From Rhizobium sp. RU20A (GTDB lineage Bacteria; Pseudomonadota; Alphaproteobacteria; Rhizobiales; Rhizobiaceae), in contig NZ_FTMB01000014.1 of assembly GCF_900155885.1 (NCBI RefSeq), positions 1 to 64,000 of the forward strand: a DNA stretch of 64,000 bases. Direction: 5' to 3'. The notes beneath the pieces were generated by a model. That model saw only the letters and a program-made list of their open reading frames with translations, was not told the origin of the DNA and searched no databases. Every line of letters begins with the position of its first letter. Positions within the stretch are counted from its first letter, which is position 1. Both the position numbers and the translations under genes were made by a program. Positions 35,029 to 43,275 of this stretch are shown in pieces.

Positions 35029-35253
35029 TCAGTTTCCGCCGATGGCCTGGGTCATCTCACGGGCCTCGGCGTTTCGCTCTGCGCTACGTTGGGCATATCC
35101 CCAATTGCGCTCTGCAAAGCGGTAGGCAAGCTGTTGCGCCTCATCGGGCGTTGCGATACCGCGCAGCACTTTGCTGCGGGCGCCGCATTGCAGGAGGGCA
35201 GTCCGGCTCGCAGCGTCATATTGCACGTTCAGGTGATGTTGCGGCATATTCAT
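35029..35253 (-). CDS. Small hypothetical protein, 74 residues, with its own stress-type promoter
   Basis: Encodes MNMPQHHLNV through AREMTQAIGGN, a polar cytoplasmic protein of 74 residues with one central helical stretch (TPDEAQQLAYRFAERNWGYAQR). I do not recognise a family. It is supported as a real gene by a strong GGGAGGCCATC site before the ATG at 35253, a GGAAC-N16-CGTT promoter motif 35 bp upstream and a terminator after the stop. The promoter suggests induction in the general stress response and in stationary phase. Confidence 0.75.
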   Translation of the reverse strand: MNMPQHHLNVQYDAASRTALLQCGARSKVLRGIATPDEAQQLAYRFAERNWGYAQRSAERNAEAREMTQAIGGN

Positions 35254-35287
35254 GATGGCCTCCCTCGCATCCTCGATCATACGTACG

Positions 35288-35312
35288 AACGTGCCGCAAT
35301 AGGAAAGGTTCC
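35288..35312 (-). promoter_or_regulatory. EcfG-type general stress promoter motif (minus strand)
   Basis: Read on the minus strand the sequence is GGAAC, 16 bases, CGTT, exactly the -35/-10 consensus of alphaproteobacterial EcfG (SigT) promoters. The CGTT ends 35 bp before the ATG of the small gene at 35253, giving a leader of roughly 25-30 bases. Confidence 0.75.
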
Positions 35313-35385
35313 GACCGATTTGAGGAATTTTCGACGACGAACGGCCGTTCGTTTTTTGGTTTCGACGTCAGTCATGTTGCAGCGC

Positions 35386-35410
35386 GGAACCTTCACGCAA
35401 GTGCTGCGTT
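35386..35410 (+). promoter_or_regulatory. EcfG-type general stress promoter motif upstream of glgX
   Basis: GGAAC at 35386-35390 and CGTT at 35407-35410 are separated by 16 bases, matching the EcfG consensus. The glgX start is 118 bp downstream. It diverges from the motif at 35288-35312; the two lie 74 bp apart. Confidence 0.7.
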
Positions 35411-35528
35411 GTAAGTCTTGAAGGTTTCCGGGGTTCCGTCACAAATCGTTTTTTCACGCGATGCGCAGGCTGTTGCCCCGGCTGCCATCCTGCTGAACCC
35501 CTATGCTTGTTTAAACGGTGGACCCCAA

Positions 35529-37622
35529 ATGACATTTTCCTTCTCGACCCTCGATTTCGTGAAGCCCGAGCTCGGCGCCGAATTCACCGGCGACGGCGTG
35601 CATTTCGCGGTCTTTTCGGCCCATGCGGAGCAGATCGATCTCTGCCTCTTTTCGCCTGACGGGCAGGAGGAAATCGCCCGCATGCCGCTGCCGCATCGCG
35701 AAGGTGACATCTGGTCGGGCTATGTTCCGGGCCTGAAGCCCGGCCAGCTCTATGGCTACCGCGTGCATGGCCCCTACGACCCGCAGAACGGCCATCGCTT
35801 CAATCCCAACAAGCTGCTGCTCGACCCCTATGCCAAGCAGATCGCCGGCGAAGTGAAGTGGGACAACGCGCTTTACGGCTACACGATCGGCGACGAGGCC
35901 GAGGACCTGTCCTTCGACGAGCGCGACAGCGCGCCCTTCATGGTCAAGGGCGTGGTGCAGGACCCCGCCTTCGACTGGGATGGCGACCAGGCCATCCGCC
36001 GCCCGTGGAACGACACGATCATTTACGAGGCACATGTGCGCGGCATGACCATGACGCATCCGCACGTGCCGGACGAACTGCGCGGCACCTTCCTCGGCAT
36101 GTGCAGCGATCCGATCATCGAGCATCTGACCAAGCTCGGCATCACCGCTGTCGAGGTCCTGCCGGTGCAGTACTTCGTCGATGACCGCTACCTGATCGAA
36201 AAAGATCTCAGCAACTACTGGGGCTACCAGTCGCTCGGCTTCTTCGCGCCGCAGCCGCGTTTCCTGTCCGGCAACAAGATCACCGAGTTCAAGACGATGG
36301 TGAAGCGCTTCCATGCCGCCGGCATCGAAGTGATCCTCGACGTGGTCTACAACCACACGGCCGAAGGCTCCGAGCGCGGCCCGACGCTTTCCTTCCGTGG
36401 CCTCGACAACCTCAGCTACTACCGTCTTTCGCCCGATGACCCGCGCCATGCCTATGATACGACGGGCACCGGCAACACTCTCAACGTCTCCAATCCCTTC
36501 GTTCTGCGCATGGTGCTCGACAGCCTGCGCTACTGGGTCGGCGTCATGCATGTGGATGGCTTCCGCTTCGACCTCGCGAGCACGCTCGGCCGGACGCGCC
36601 ACATCGAATTCGACCGCGACGGCGCCTTCTTCGACGCGATCCGGCAGGATCCGATCCTCGCCGGCGTCAAGCTGATTGCTGAGCCGTGGGATGTCGGTGA
36701 CGGCGGCTATCAGGTCGGCGGTTTCCCGCATCCGTTCCGCGAGTGGAACGACAAGTACCGCGACGACGTGCGCCGCTACTGGAAGGCCGATGGCGGCCTG
36801 GTGCCGAGCCTTGCCGAACGCCTGACGGGCTCGGCCCGCCAGTTCAACCATTCCGACCGCGGCGCTTCGACGTCGGTTAACCTCCTCAGCGCCCATGACG
36901 GCTTCACGCTGATGGACACCGTGTCCTTCAACGACAAGCACAATGATGCGAATGGCGAGGAGAACCGCGACGGGCACTCCGACAATCATTCCGACAATAT
37001 GGGTGCGGAAGGCGCGACCGAGGATGCCGGCATCAATGCGGCCCGCGAACGCCGCCGGCGCAACATGATGGCAACGCTGCTGCTCAGCCAGGGCGTGCCG
37101 ATGATCCTCGGTGGTGACGAGCTCGGTAACAGCCAGGGCGGCAACAACAACGCCTATTGCCAGGACAACGAGATCGGATGGACCGACTGGAGCGGTCTCG
37201 GTACGCCCTTTTATGATTTCTGCTGCAAGATGGTGGAATTCCGCAAGGCGCACGAGGCCTTGAGGCCGGTCCGCTTCCTCAATGGCGATGCGCAGGATGG
37301 TCCGGTGCAGATCGCCTGGTATCGCGAGGATGGCGAGGCGATGGGCGAGGCGGAGTGGAACGATCCCGAGCGCAGGTCGCTGATGGTCTATCTCGCCCGT
37401 CCGGCCGATCCGGCGCTCGGCGAGGAAGGTCTGCTCGATCAGCTTCTGCTCGTCTTCAATGCCGGCGACCAGCGCGACTACGCCTTGCCGCAACCAAACG
37501 GCGTTTCTGCATGGAGGCGGGTGCTCGATGTCGGCGGCGATGAGCCGTTCGAGGTGGCGGATGCCACCGGACCGATCGTCGTGCCGGGTGCCAGCGTGAT
37601 GGCCTTCGTCCCGGCCGCATAA
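35529..37622 (+). CDS. glgX: Glycogen debranching enzyme
   Basis: A 697-residue GH13 isoamylase/GlgX-type enzyme that hydrolyses alpha-1,6 branches of limit-dextrin glycogen. It has an N-terminal CBM48 domain (about 20-110: GVHFAVFSAHAEQIDLCLFSPDG) and a catalytic barrel with nucleophile Asp348 (FRFDLAS), acid Glu385 (IAEPWD) and His456-Asp457 (LSAHDGFT). The ATG at 35529 begins MTFSFSTLDF; the upstream in-frame extension lacks family similarity. An EcfG-type promoter lies 118 bp upstream. glgA is 2.5 kb downstream on the other strand. Confidence 0.95.
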   Translation: MTFSFSTLDFVKPELGAEFTGDGVHFAVFSAHAEQIDLCLFSPDGQEEIARMPLPHREGDIWSGYVPGLKPGQLYGYRVHGPYDPQNGHRFNPNKLLLDPYAKQIAGEVKWDNALYGYTIGDEAEDLSFDERDSAPFMVKGVVQDPAFDWDGDQAIRRPWNDTIIYEAHVRGMTMTHPHVPDELRGTFLGMCSDPIIEHLTKLGITAVEVLPVQYFVDDRYLIEKDLSNYWGYQSLGFFAPQPRFLSGNKITEFKTMVKRFHAAGIEVILDVVYNHTAEGSERGPTLSFRGLDNLSYYRLSPDDPRHAYDTTGTGNTLNVSNPFVLRMVLDSLRYWVGVMHVDGFRFDLASTLGRTRHIEFDRDGAFFDAIRQDPILAGVKLIAEPWDVGDGGYQVGGFPHPFREWNDKYRDDVRRYWKADGGLVPSLAERLTGSARQFNHSDRGASTSVNLLSAHDGFTLMDTVSFNDKHNDANGEENRDGHSDNHSDNMGAEGATEDAGINAARERRRRNMMATLLLSQGVPMILGGDELGNSQGGNNNAYCQDNEIGWTDWSGLGTPFYDFCCKMVEFRKAHEALRPVRFLNGDAQDGPVQIAWYREDGEAMGEAEWNDPERRSLMVYLARPADPALGEEGLLDQLLLVFNAGDQRDYALPQPNGVSAWRRVLDVGGDEPFEVADATGPIVVPGASVMAFVPAA

Positions 37623-37660
37623 GCTCTCGGGCCTCAAGACAGGAAAAGGCAGGTTTCAGC

Positions 37661-38671
37661 ATGCAGGCGGTGATGGTGGATGGTCTGGTTTATGTCAGCG
37701 ACACCGAACCCGGCATTCGCCGTCATCGCCGCGGAACCGGCTTTTCCTACCGCATGCCCGATGGCAAGGCCGTCAGCGATGCCACGATCCGCAAGCGGAT
37801 CGCCGCACTCGGCCTTCCGCCGGCCTATGAGAAGGTCTGGATCTGTCTTGACGAACGCGGCCATTTGCAGGCCACCGGCTACGACCAGCGCGGGCGCAAG
37901 CAGTACCGCTATCACCGGGACTGGCAGGCGGCGCGCAGCCTCGACAAATTCGGGCAGCTGGTCGCCTTCGGCGAGGTGCTGCCCGGCCTTCGCCGGCGCG
38001 TGCGCAAGCTGCTCGATGGAGAGCCCGGTCAGATCGAGACGACGCTTGCCGCGCTGTTGACGCTGCTCGACGAAGAGCACCTGCGGGTCGGCAATGCCGC
38101 CTATGCCGCCGAGAACCGGACCTATGGCGCGACCACTCTTTTGAAAAAGCACTTGCGGCTGGGCGACGGCTTCGTCGGCCTGAGCTTCGTCGCCAAGGGC
38201 GGCAAACGGGTGCGGCGCATCCTCAAGAATCCACGCCTGCATCGTCTGCTGGAGGCGACCGCCGATCTGCCGGGCCGTCACCTCTTTGCCTGGCGGGATG
38301 AGGCGGGCTTCGTGCATCCCGTCGATTCCGGACGGCTGAATGCCTTTCTTGCCGAGCAGACCGGGCTCGGCATCTCGGCCAAGACGTTTCGGACGTGGGG
38401 CGGCAGCGTCGCCGCTTTTTCCGAAGCGCGGCGGATCATTGCTGCGGGCGACCGACCGAGTGTGAAAGCGATCAGCGAGGCGGCGGCCGAGGTGCTGCAT
38501 AATACGCCGGCCATCAGCCGCAGCAGCTATATCCATCCGGGCATCCTGTCGCTCGCCGATCGTGCCGTCTTCAATGATGCGCTGGCCGAACAGGTGCTGA
38601 AGGCCAACGTGCGCGGTGATCTTCGCGCCGACGAGGGCCGGATGCTCGACTTCCTCGCCCGCTCCGGCTGA
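37661..38671 (+). CDS. DNA topoisomerase IB (poxvirus/bacterial type)
   Basis: A 336-residue type IB topoisomerase, which relaxes supercoils through a 3'-phosphotyrosine intermediate. An N-terminal domain (TEPGIRRHRRGTGFSYRMPDG, PPAYEKVWIC) precedes a catalytic domain with the Arg and Lys blocks LRVGNAAYAAENRTYGATTLL, FVAKGGKRVRR and KTFRTWGGS, and the nucleophile Tyr290 in SSYIHP. It starts 38 bp after glgX in the same direction, so it may be read from the same stress-type promoter. A second in-frame ATG (MVDGL) at 37673 is possible. Confidence 0.93.
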   Translation: MQAVMVDGLVYVSDTEPGIRRHRRGTGFSYRMPDGKAVSDATIRKRIAALGLPPAYEKVWICLDERGHLQATGYDQRGRKQYRYHRDWQAARSLDKFGQLVAFGEVLPGLRRRVRKLLDGEPGQIETTLAALLTLLDEEHLRVGNAAYAAENRTYGATTLLKKHLRLGDGFVGLSFVAKGGKRVRRILKNPRLHRLLEATADLPGRHLFAWRDEAGFVHPVDSGRLNAFLAEQTGLGISAKTFRTWGGSVAAFSEARRIIAAGDRPSVKAISEAAAEVLHNTPAISRSSYIHPGILSLADRAVFNDALAEQVLKANVRGDLRADEGRMLDFLARSG

Positions 38672-38693
38672 TTACCCGCCTGCTCTCGTTCCC

Positions 38694-39461
38694 TTAGCGC
38701 AACAGGCTCTGGCCGCCGTCGATCCACAGCGGCGTGCCGGTGATGTGGCGGGCTGCGTCGGAGAGAAGGAAGGCGATGGCGTCAGCAACGTCCTCGCTGC
38801 GGCCGGGCTCGTCGCCGGTAATCGGGATCTGCCCCTCGGGCCAGATCGACGGAACCTCCGTCTTTTCCGCATGGCGGATCTGGGTGTTGTCGTCGATGGC
38901 GGTCTCGATCGCGCCGGGGCAGACGGCGTTGATGCGGATCCGGTGCCGGCCAAGTTCCGGCGCGAGCTGCTGGACGAGCGCAAGCTGGCCGGCCTTGGTG
39001 ACGGCATAGGCCGAGGCGCCGGGCGAGGTAAAGGTGCGAGTCCCGTTGATAGAGGAAACGACGACGATCGAACCTCCTTCTGCCTTCAGATGCGGAATGG
39101 CGAGATGGAGGGTGAGGTAGGTGCCGCGCAGGTTGATGCGCATGGTGTGGTCCCATTCCTCGGGGGTGAGATCATCGATGGGTGCCCAGACGCCGTTGAC
39201 GCCGGCATTGGCGACGACAGCATCGAGGCGGCCATAGGTCTTGATGAGCGTTTCGAGGCTGGCGCGCATCACCGCTTCGTCGGCCACATCGGCGGTGAGG
39301 GCGATGGCTTCGCCGCCGGCCTGGCGAATGTGTTTGGCCACGGCTTCGACCTCATCACTGGTGCGTGCCAGCGCTGCGACTGCATAGCCTGCGCGCGACA
39401 GCGTGCGGGCGGTGGCAGCGCCGATGCCGGAGCCGGCGCCTGTCACGAGAACTGTCTTCAT
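38694..39461 (-). CDS. Short-chain dehydrogenase/reductase
   Basis: A 255-residue classical SDR. The cofactor motif TGAGSGIGAA is at 7-16, NAG in VVANAGVNG, and the catalytic Ser-Tyr-Lys triad in VVSSING and YAVTKAG. The C terminus HITGTPLWIDGGQSLLR is the usual SDR end. The ATG at 39461 follows TGGAGCGTTCG; the open frame upstream is spurious. The substrate is unknown. It converges on the topoisomerase gene, with 22 bp between stops. Confidence 0.9.
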   Translation of the reverse strand: MKTVLVTGAGSGIGAATARTLSRAGYAVAALARTSDEVEAVAKHIRQAGGEAIALTADVADEAVMRASLETLIKTYGRLDAVVANAGVNGVWAPIDDLTPEEWDHTMRINLRGTYLTLHLAIPHLKAEGGSIVVVSSINGTRTFTSPGASAYAVTKAGQLALVQQLAPELGRHRIRINAVCPGAIETAIDDNTQIRHAEKTEVPSIWPEGQIPITGDEPGRSEDVADAIAFLLSDAARHITGTPLWIDGGQSLLR

Positions 39462-39803
39462 CGAACGCTCCATCGATCGTAATCGGTGCCATCGTTCCCA
39501 CCCAAAGTTCGGGTCTGGCTCTCGCAAACACGGGGAACGGCGAGAGGTTCCGCGCCGACGATCTTTCCGTCCTATCCTCGCCCTGTACCGCCTTCGCCGC
39601 AAACCGAATATTTTCACAAAGCGGTGGAACCCGACGCGCAACGGCGCGTTGTACCGGCTGGGTAAGGGCGGTTTCCCGCCATCGGCTCCCGCGTGGCTCC
39701 CATGATGACGTTTTCACCGGGCGGTCGCGCCGGATTATTGGATGAAGTGTCGCTGGACAGTTCCGCGTCAAACCGGGCGACAGGGCACGGGAAGGAGACG
39801 ACC
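39462..39803. promoter_or_regulatory. Divergent intergenic region between the SDR and DUF2934 genes
   Basis: A 342-bp stretch without a gene. It holds the EcfG-type promoter motif at 39626-39650 on the plus strand. No clear promoter for the SDR gene is seen on the minus strand. Confidence 0.5.
39626..39650 (+). promoter_or_regulatory. EcfG-type general stress promoter motif upstream of the DUF2934 gene
   Basis: GGAAC at 39626-39630 and CGTT at 39647-39650 with a 16-base spacer match the EcfG consensus. The DUF2934 gene starts 154 bp downstream, so a leader of about 145 bases is expected. Confidence 0.7.
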
Positions 39804-40049
39804 ATGGACGACATTTACGATCTCGTCAGCCAGCGCGCTTATCACCTGTGGGAGGCCGAGGGACGGCCGCATGGGCAGGACCAGCGCCACTGGGATCAGG
39901 CATGGCGCGAAATCGAAGCCGAGCGGCTGGAAGCCGAAGCCGAGGCCGCCAGGCAGGCCGAGCGCCCGGCGCTGCGCCGCGTGGTTCTTCGGGCCCGTTA
40001 TTCTCCCGCCAACCGGGACGTCCGCGCCCAGCGCCGCGCGGCGATTTGA
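39804..40049 (+). CDS. DUF2934 domain protein
   Basis: An 81-residue protein whose first 40 residues match the DUF2934 pattern (RAYHLWEAEGRPHGQDQRHWDQAWREIEAE). A charged helical tail rich in Arg follows. The function of the family is unknown; members are common in rhizobia. The ATG at 39804 follows GGAAGGAGACGACC. The EcfG-type promoter and the terminator at 40070 make it a single-gene stress unit. Confidence 0.88.
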   Translation: MDDIYDLVSQRAYHLWEAEGRPHGQDQRHWDQAWREIEAERLEAEAEAARQAERPALRRVVLRARYSPANRDVRAQRRAAI

Positions 40050-40069
40050 TACCACCTCACTGAAACGCG

Positions 40070-40100
40070 AGCCGCTTATCCGCTGGGTAGGCGGCTTTTT
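40070..40100 (+). terminator. Rho-independent terminator of the DUF2934 gene
   Basis: AGCCGC at 40070-40075 pairs with GCGGCT at 40091-40096, followed by a run of Ts to 40100. It lies 21 bp after the stop codon and 37 bp before the converging glgA stop. Confidence 0.75.
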
Positions 40101-40136
40101 GCTGTCCGGTCGCAGGTTATGGCGTCCGGCGGGCTC

Positions 40137-41624
40137 TCAGATGGCGCGCCTTGAATGGGATGGTGTGTCTGAAGCGTTGATCCGTGTGTGGTGCTCGTGG
40201 AGAGCTTCGAAGAGCTGCGCATATTGCGCTGCGCTGCGGGACCAGGAGAAGTCGGCCGTCATGGCCTGCCGCTGCAGGCGCTGCCAAGTCTGTCCGTCGC
40301 GAAAGACCTCGCTGACCATGAAGATGGCGTGTCGAAGGCTTTCCGCATTCACCGGATAGAACTGGAAGCCCGTTGCAACATCGCGGGCGAGCGCTGCATC
40401 ATTGGCATCAATGATGGTCTCCGAAAGGCCGCCGGTGCGGGCGGCCAGCGGGATTGTGCCATAGCGCATCGCATAGAGTTGCGTGAGGCCGCAGGGCTCG
40501 AAACGGGATGGTTGCAGCAGGACATCGGCGCCGCCCATGATCAGGTGCGCCATGGTCTCGTTGTAGCCGACCACGACGGCGACCTTGTCCGGATGGCGGG
40601 CAGCGAGCGCCTGCAAGCCCTTTTCAATGAGCGGATCGCCCTCGCCGCAGACGATGATCTGCCCGCCGGCCGCGAAGATTTCCTCGGCCACGGGTTCGAT
40701 GAGGTCCGACCCTTTCTGCCAGGCAAGGCGCGTCAAGACGGCAAAGAGCGGGCCACCGAGGTCGGGCAAGCCGACACGGGCGAGGAGCGCCGCCCGGTTC
40801 TCGCCACGCCGGTCGAGTTGGTCAACGCCGTAGGGGGCAGGCAGGAGAGGGTCCTGCTCGGGAGACCAGGTCTCAAGATCGATGCCGTTGACGATGCCGT
40901 AGAGATCGTTGCGCCGCTTCTGCAGCACGCCCTCCAGCCCCATGCCGAGCGGCCTTGCGAGGATTTCGCGGGCATAGGTCGGGCTGACAGTGGTGATGGC
41001 ATCGGCCGTCAGGATGCCGCCCTTGAGGTAGCCGATATCGCCGTAATATTCGAGGCAGTCGATGCTGAAGGCCGCTGGCGGCAGGCCGAGCTGCGGCATG
41101 ATGCCGAAGGCGTATTGGCCTTGGAAGGCGATGTTGTGCAGCGTCAGCACGGTCGGCATGACATGGCGCAGGCGATAGCGCAGATAGACCGGGGCAAGAG
41201 CCGTCTGCCAGTCGTGCACATGGAGAAGTTCCGGCTGGATGCCAGGAATTTCCCCTGCAGCGATGCGCGCGCCGGCCAGCGAGAAGACGGCAAAGCGCTC
41301 CCAGTTGTCCGCAAAGGGCGCGCCGGTTGCGTCCTGATAGGGGCTGCCATCGCGGTCAAAGAGGGCGGGGATATCAACGATCAGCAGGTCGAGACCGCCG
41401 GCCTTGCATAGATGGATCCGCGCGTCGTGGCCAAGCAGATCGCGCAGCATCGCAATCTCGGTACGCTCGGGCGTGGCCGCCAGCACCTTGCGGTAGCCGG
41501 GTATGACAGTCAACGACTGGATGTCGAATTCCGCCAATGCTGCCGGGAGAGCGCCGGCCACGTCCGCCAGCCCTCCCGTCTTGATCAACGGGTAGACTTC
41601 GGACACAACGGAAAGGACATTCAT
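40137..41624 (-). CDS. glgA: Glycogen synthase (ADP-glucose dependent)
   Basis: A 495-residue GT5 glycosyltransferase that adds glucose from ADP-glucose to the non-reducing ends of glycogen. The substrate motif KTGGLADV is at 15-22. The C-terminal domain carries PSRFEPCGLTQLYAMRYGTIPLAARTGGLSETI with the catalytic Glu. Length is normal (about 480) with a short tail. It stands alone on the minus strand; glgB, glgC and glgP are not in the window. Confidence 0.96.
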   Translation of the reverse strand: MNVLSVVSEVYPLIKTGGLADVAGALPAALAEFDIQSLTVIPGYRKVLAATPERTEIAMLRDLLGHDARIHLCKAGGLDLLIVDIPALFDRDGSPYQDATGAPFADNWERFAVFSLAGARIAAGEIPGIQPELLHVHDWQTALAPVYLRYRLRHVMPTVLTLHNIAFQGQYAFGIMPQLGLPPAAFSIDCLEYYGDIGYLKGGILTADAITTVSPTYAREILARPLGMGLEGVLQKRRNDLYGIVNGIDLETWSPEQDPLLPAPYGVDQLDRRGENRAALLARVGLPDLGGPLFAVLTRLAWQKGSDLIEPVAEEIFAAGGQIIVCGEGDPLIEKGLQALAARHPDKVAVVVGYNETMAHLIMGGADVLLQPSRFEPCGLTQLYAMRYGTIPLAARTGGLSETIIDANDAALARDVATGFQFYPVNAESLRHAIFMVSEVFRDGQTWQRLQRQAMTADFSWSRSAAQYAQLFEALHEHHTRINASDTPSHSRRAI

Positions 41625-41713
41625 GGGGCGAGCTCGGCTAACGGAAGAAGGCGTGACGTCAATTAACCACCGAAAAGCCGAAAAGTTCCCATAAAATTAC
41701 TGCGTTGCAATAT

Positions 41714-43204
41714 TCATGATCGTGTAGCCGCAACGGCCGGATGAATCCGCGATTGCCGCTCCGAAAGCGCCTGCCAATCGGCAAAGGCGTCCGCATCGGG
41801 TTTGACCTCCTCCGCAAGACGGCTCATTGCCTGCACGGCTTCCCGGAAACCGGGGTGCCATCGCGCCCCTACGGCGGCAGCCATGCCGGCACCGAGCGCC
41901 GAGGCTTCGTTGGACAGGCTGCGGATGACCGTCAGGCCGCTGGCGTCAGCCACCATCTTCAGCCAGAGGGGGCTGCCGGCGCCGCCGCCAATGACGAAAA
42001 TGCGATCGACCATGGCACCGCTGGCGCGCATTTCCGCGAGCGAGCGGACAAATTCCAGCGTGATGGCCTCCATGGAGGCGCGGTAGAGGTGGCCCATGCC
42101 GGCCTCTGGTCCGAGCCCGACGAAGGCGGCGCGGGCGTGTTCATCCCAATGCGGATCCATGCAGCCGATGAGATAGGTGGAGGCCATGACGCCGCCCGAG
42201 CCGACCGGAAGGGCGCGGGCTTCCGCCTCCAGCCGCTCGAAGATGCGGGCATCGCTGCGCCCGCCCGCAAAAGTGTCGAGCAGCCAGTTGATGAAGTAGG
42301 CGCCGGCGCGCTGGCAGCTTTCCAGGAGGTAGCCTTCGCCGCTCGGCGAGGTCAGGGTGCGCCAGTAGCGACTGAGCTCTGGCGTCGGCGACCAGGCGCC
42401 CCCGACGACGGCGGTGCCGAGGTTGAGATAGGCGAGGCCGGGGCCGATGGCGCCGACGCCGAGGCTCGCGCATTGGCCGTCGCCGCCACCGGCATAGACT
42501 GGCGTGCCGACTTTCAGGCCGGTGACATCGGCGGCCTCCTGCGTGATGCGGCCGATCAGCGTGCCGGGCCTGTGCACCGGCGGCAGCTTGTCAGCGGCAA
42601 TGCCGAGCGGATCAAGGATCTCCCGCGACCAGGCCTTCTTTTCGATGTCGAAAATGCCGAAGGGATCGGCGCTGGTCCAGCTCGCGGCGGCATCGCCCGT
42701 CAGCTTCTGCACGAGGAAATCGTGCACGCTGAGAATCTGCGCGGCCCTGTCCAGAAGCGAAGGGTCGGTCTCGCGCAGATATTTGAGCCGATAGACGCAG
42801 GGGATCACATCGATCGGCTTGCCGGAAATGGCATGCATGCGCTCGCGGCCGATCTCCTCGGCAAAGGGATGAACGACGTCCTGCGCGCGCCGGTCCAGCC
42901 AGAGCGTGGCCGGGGCCAGCGGCCGCCGCTCGGCGTCGAGGAGCACCATGGTCTCGCGCTGGTTGGAGATGGCGATGCCGTCAATCTTGTCCGCATCGAT
43001 CTTGCCGGTCAGCGTCTTCAGGGCGCTGGCTGCGGCCTCCCACCAGTCTTCGGCGTTCTGTTCCGCCTTGAGCGGATGGGGCGTGCTGATGACATGGGGC
43101 GCGCGGCCCTCGGCGCGTGGTGTTCCATCCATCGTCCAGGCGACGGCCTTCATCGATTGCGTCGATGAATCCATGCCGATGACGTAGCGTTCCTCGGTCT
43201 GCAT
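41714..43204 (-). CDS. FGGY-family carbohydrate kinase (xylulokinase-like)
   Basis: A 496-residue FGGY kinase. The N-terminal phosphate-binding motif is IGMDSSTQSMKAVAW, followed by ISNQRETMVLLD and LWLDRRAQD. The C-terminal ATP domain has DRIFVIGGGAGSPLWLKMVADASGLTV. FGGY kinases phosphorylate ketopentoses, polyols or glycerol; the xylulokinase-like features do not fix the substrate. The ATG at 43204 follows GGGAGGAGTGTGC. It follows the SorC-type regulator, 71 bp downstream on the same strand, and both diverge from the operon starting at 44378. Confidence 0.88.
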   Translation of the reverse strand: MQTEERYVIGMDSSTQSMKAVAWTMDGTPRAEGRAPHVISTPHPLKAEQNAEDWWEAAASALKTLTGKIDADKIDGIAISNQRETMVLLDAERRPLAPATLWLDRRAQDVVHPFAEEIGRERMHAISGKPIDVIPCVYRLKYLRETDPSLLDRAAQILSVHDFLVQKLTGDAAASWTSADPFGIFDIEKKAWSREILDPLGIAADKLPPVHRPGTLIGRITQEAADVTGLKVGTPVYAGGGDGQCASLGVGAIGPGLAYLNLGTAVVGGAWSPTPELSRYWRTLTSPSGEGYLLESCQRAGAYFINWLLDTFAGGRSDARIFERLEAEARALPVGSGGVMASTYLIGCMDPHWDEHARAAFVGLGPEAGMGHLYRASMEAITLEFVRSLAEMRASGAMVDRIFVIGGGAGSPLWLKMVADASGLTVIRSLSNEASALGAGMAAAVGARWHPGFREAVQAMSRLAEEVKPDADAFADWQALSERQSRIHPAVAATRS

Positions 43205-43275
43205 GCACACTCCTCCCAAATTCCCGTCCCGGGCGCCTCTTCCGCCCGGTCCTGTCACAGCACGGCCATCGCCTC

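Noticed and set aside
35511-37637. A 708-codon open frame antisense to glgX
   Set aside because: It lacks any recognisable domain and mirrors the coding strand of glgX with all catalytic residues intact.
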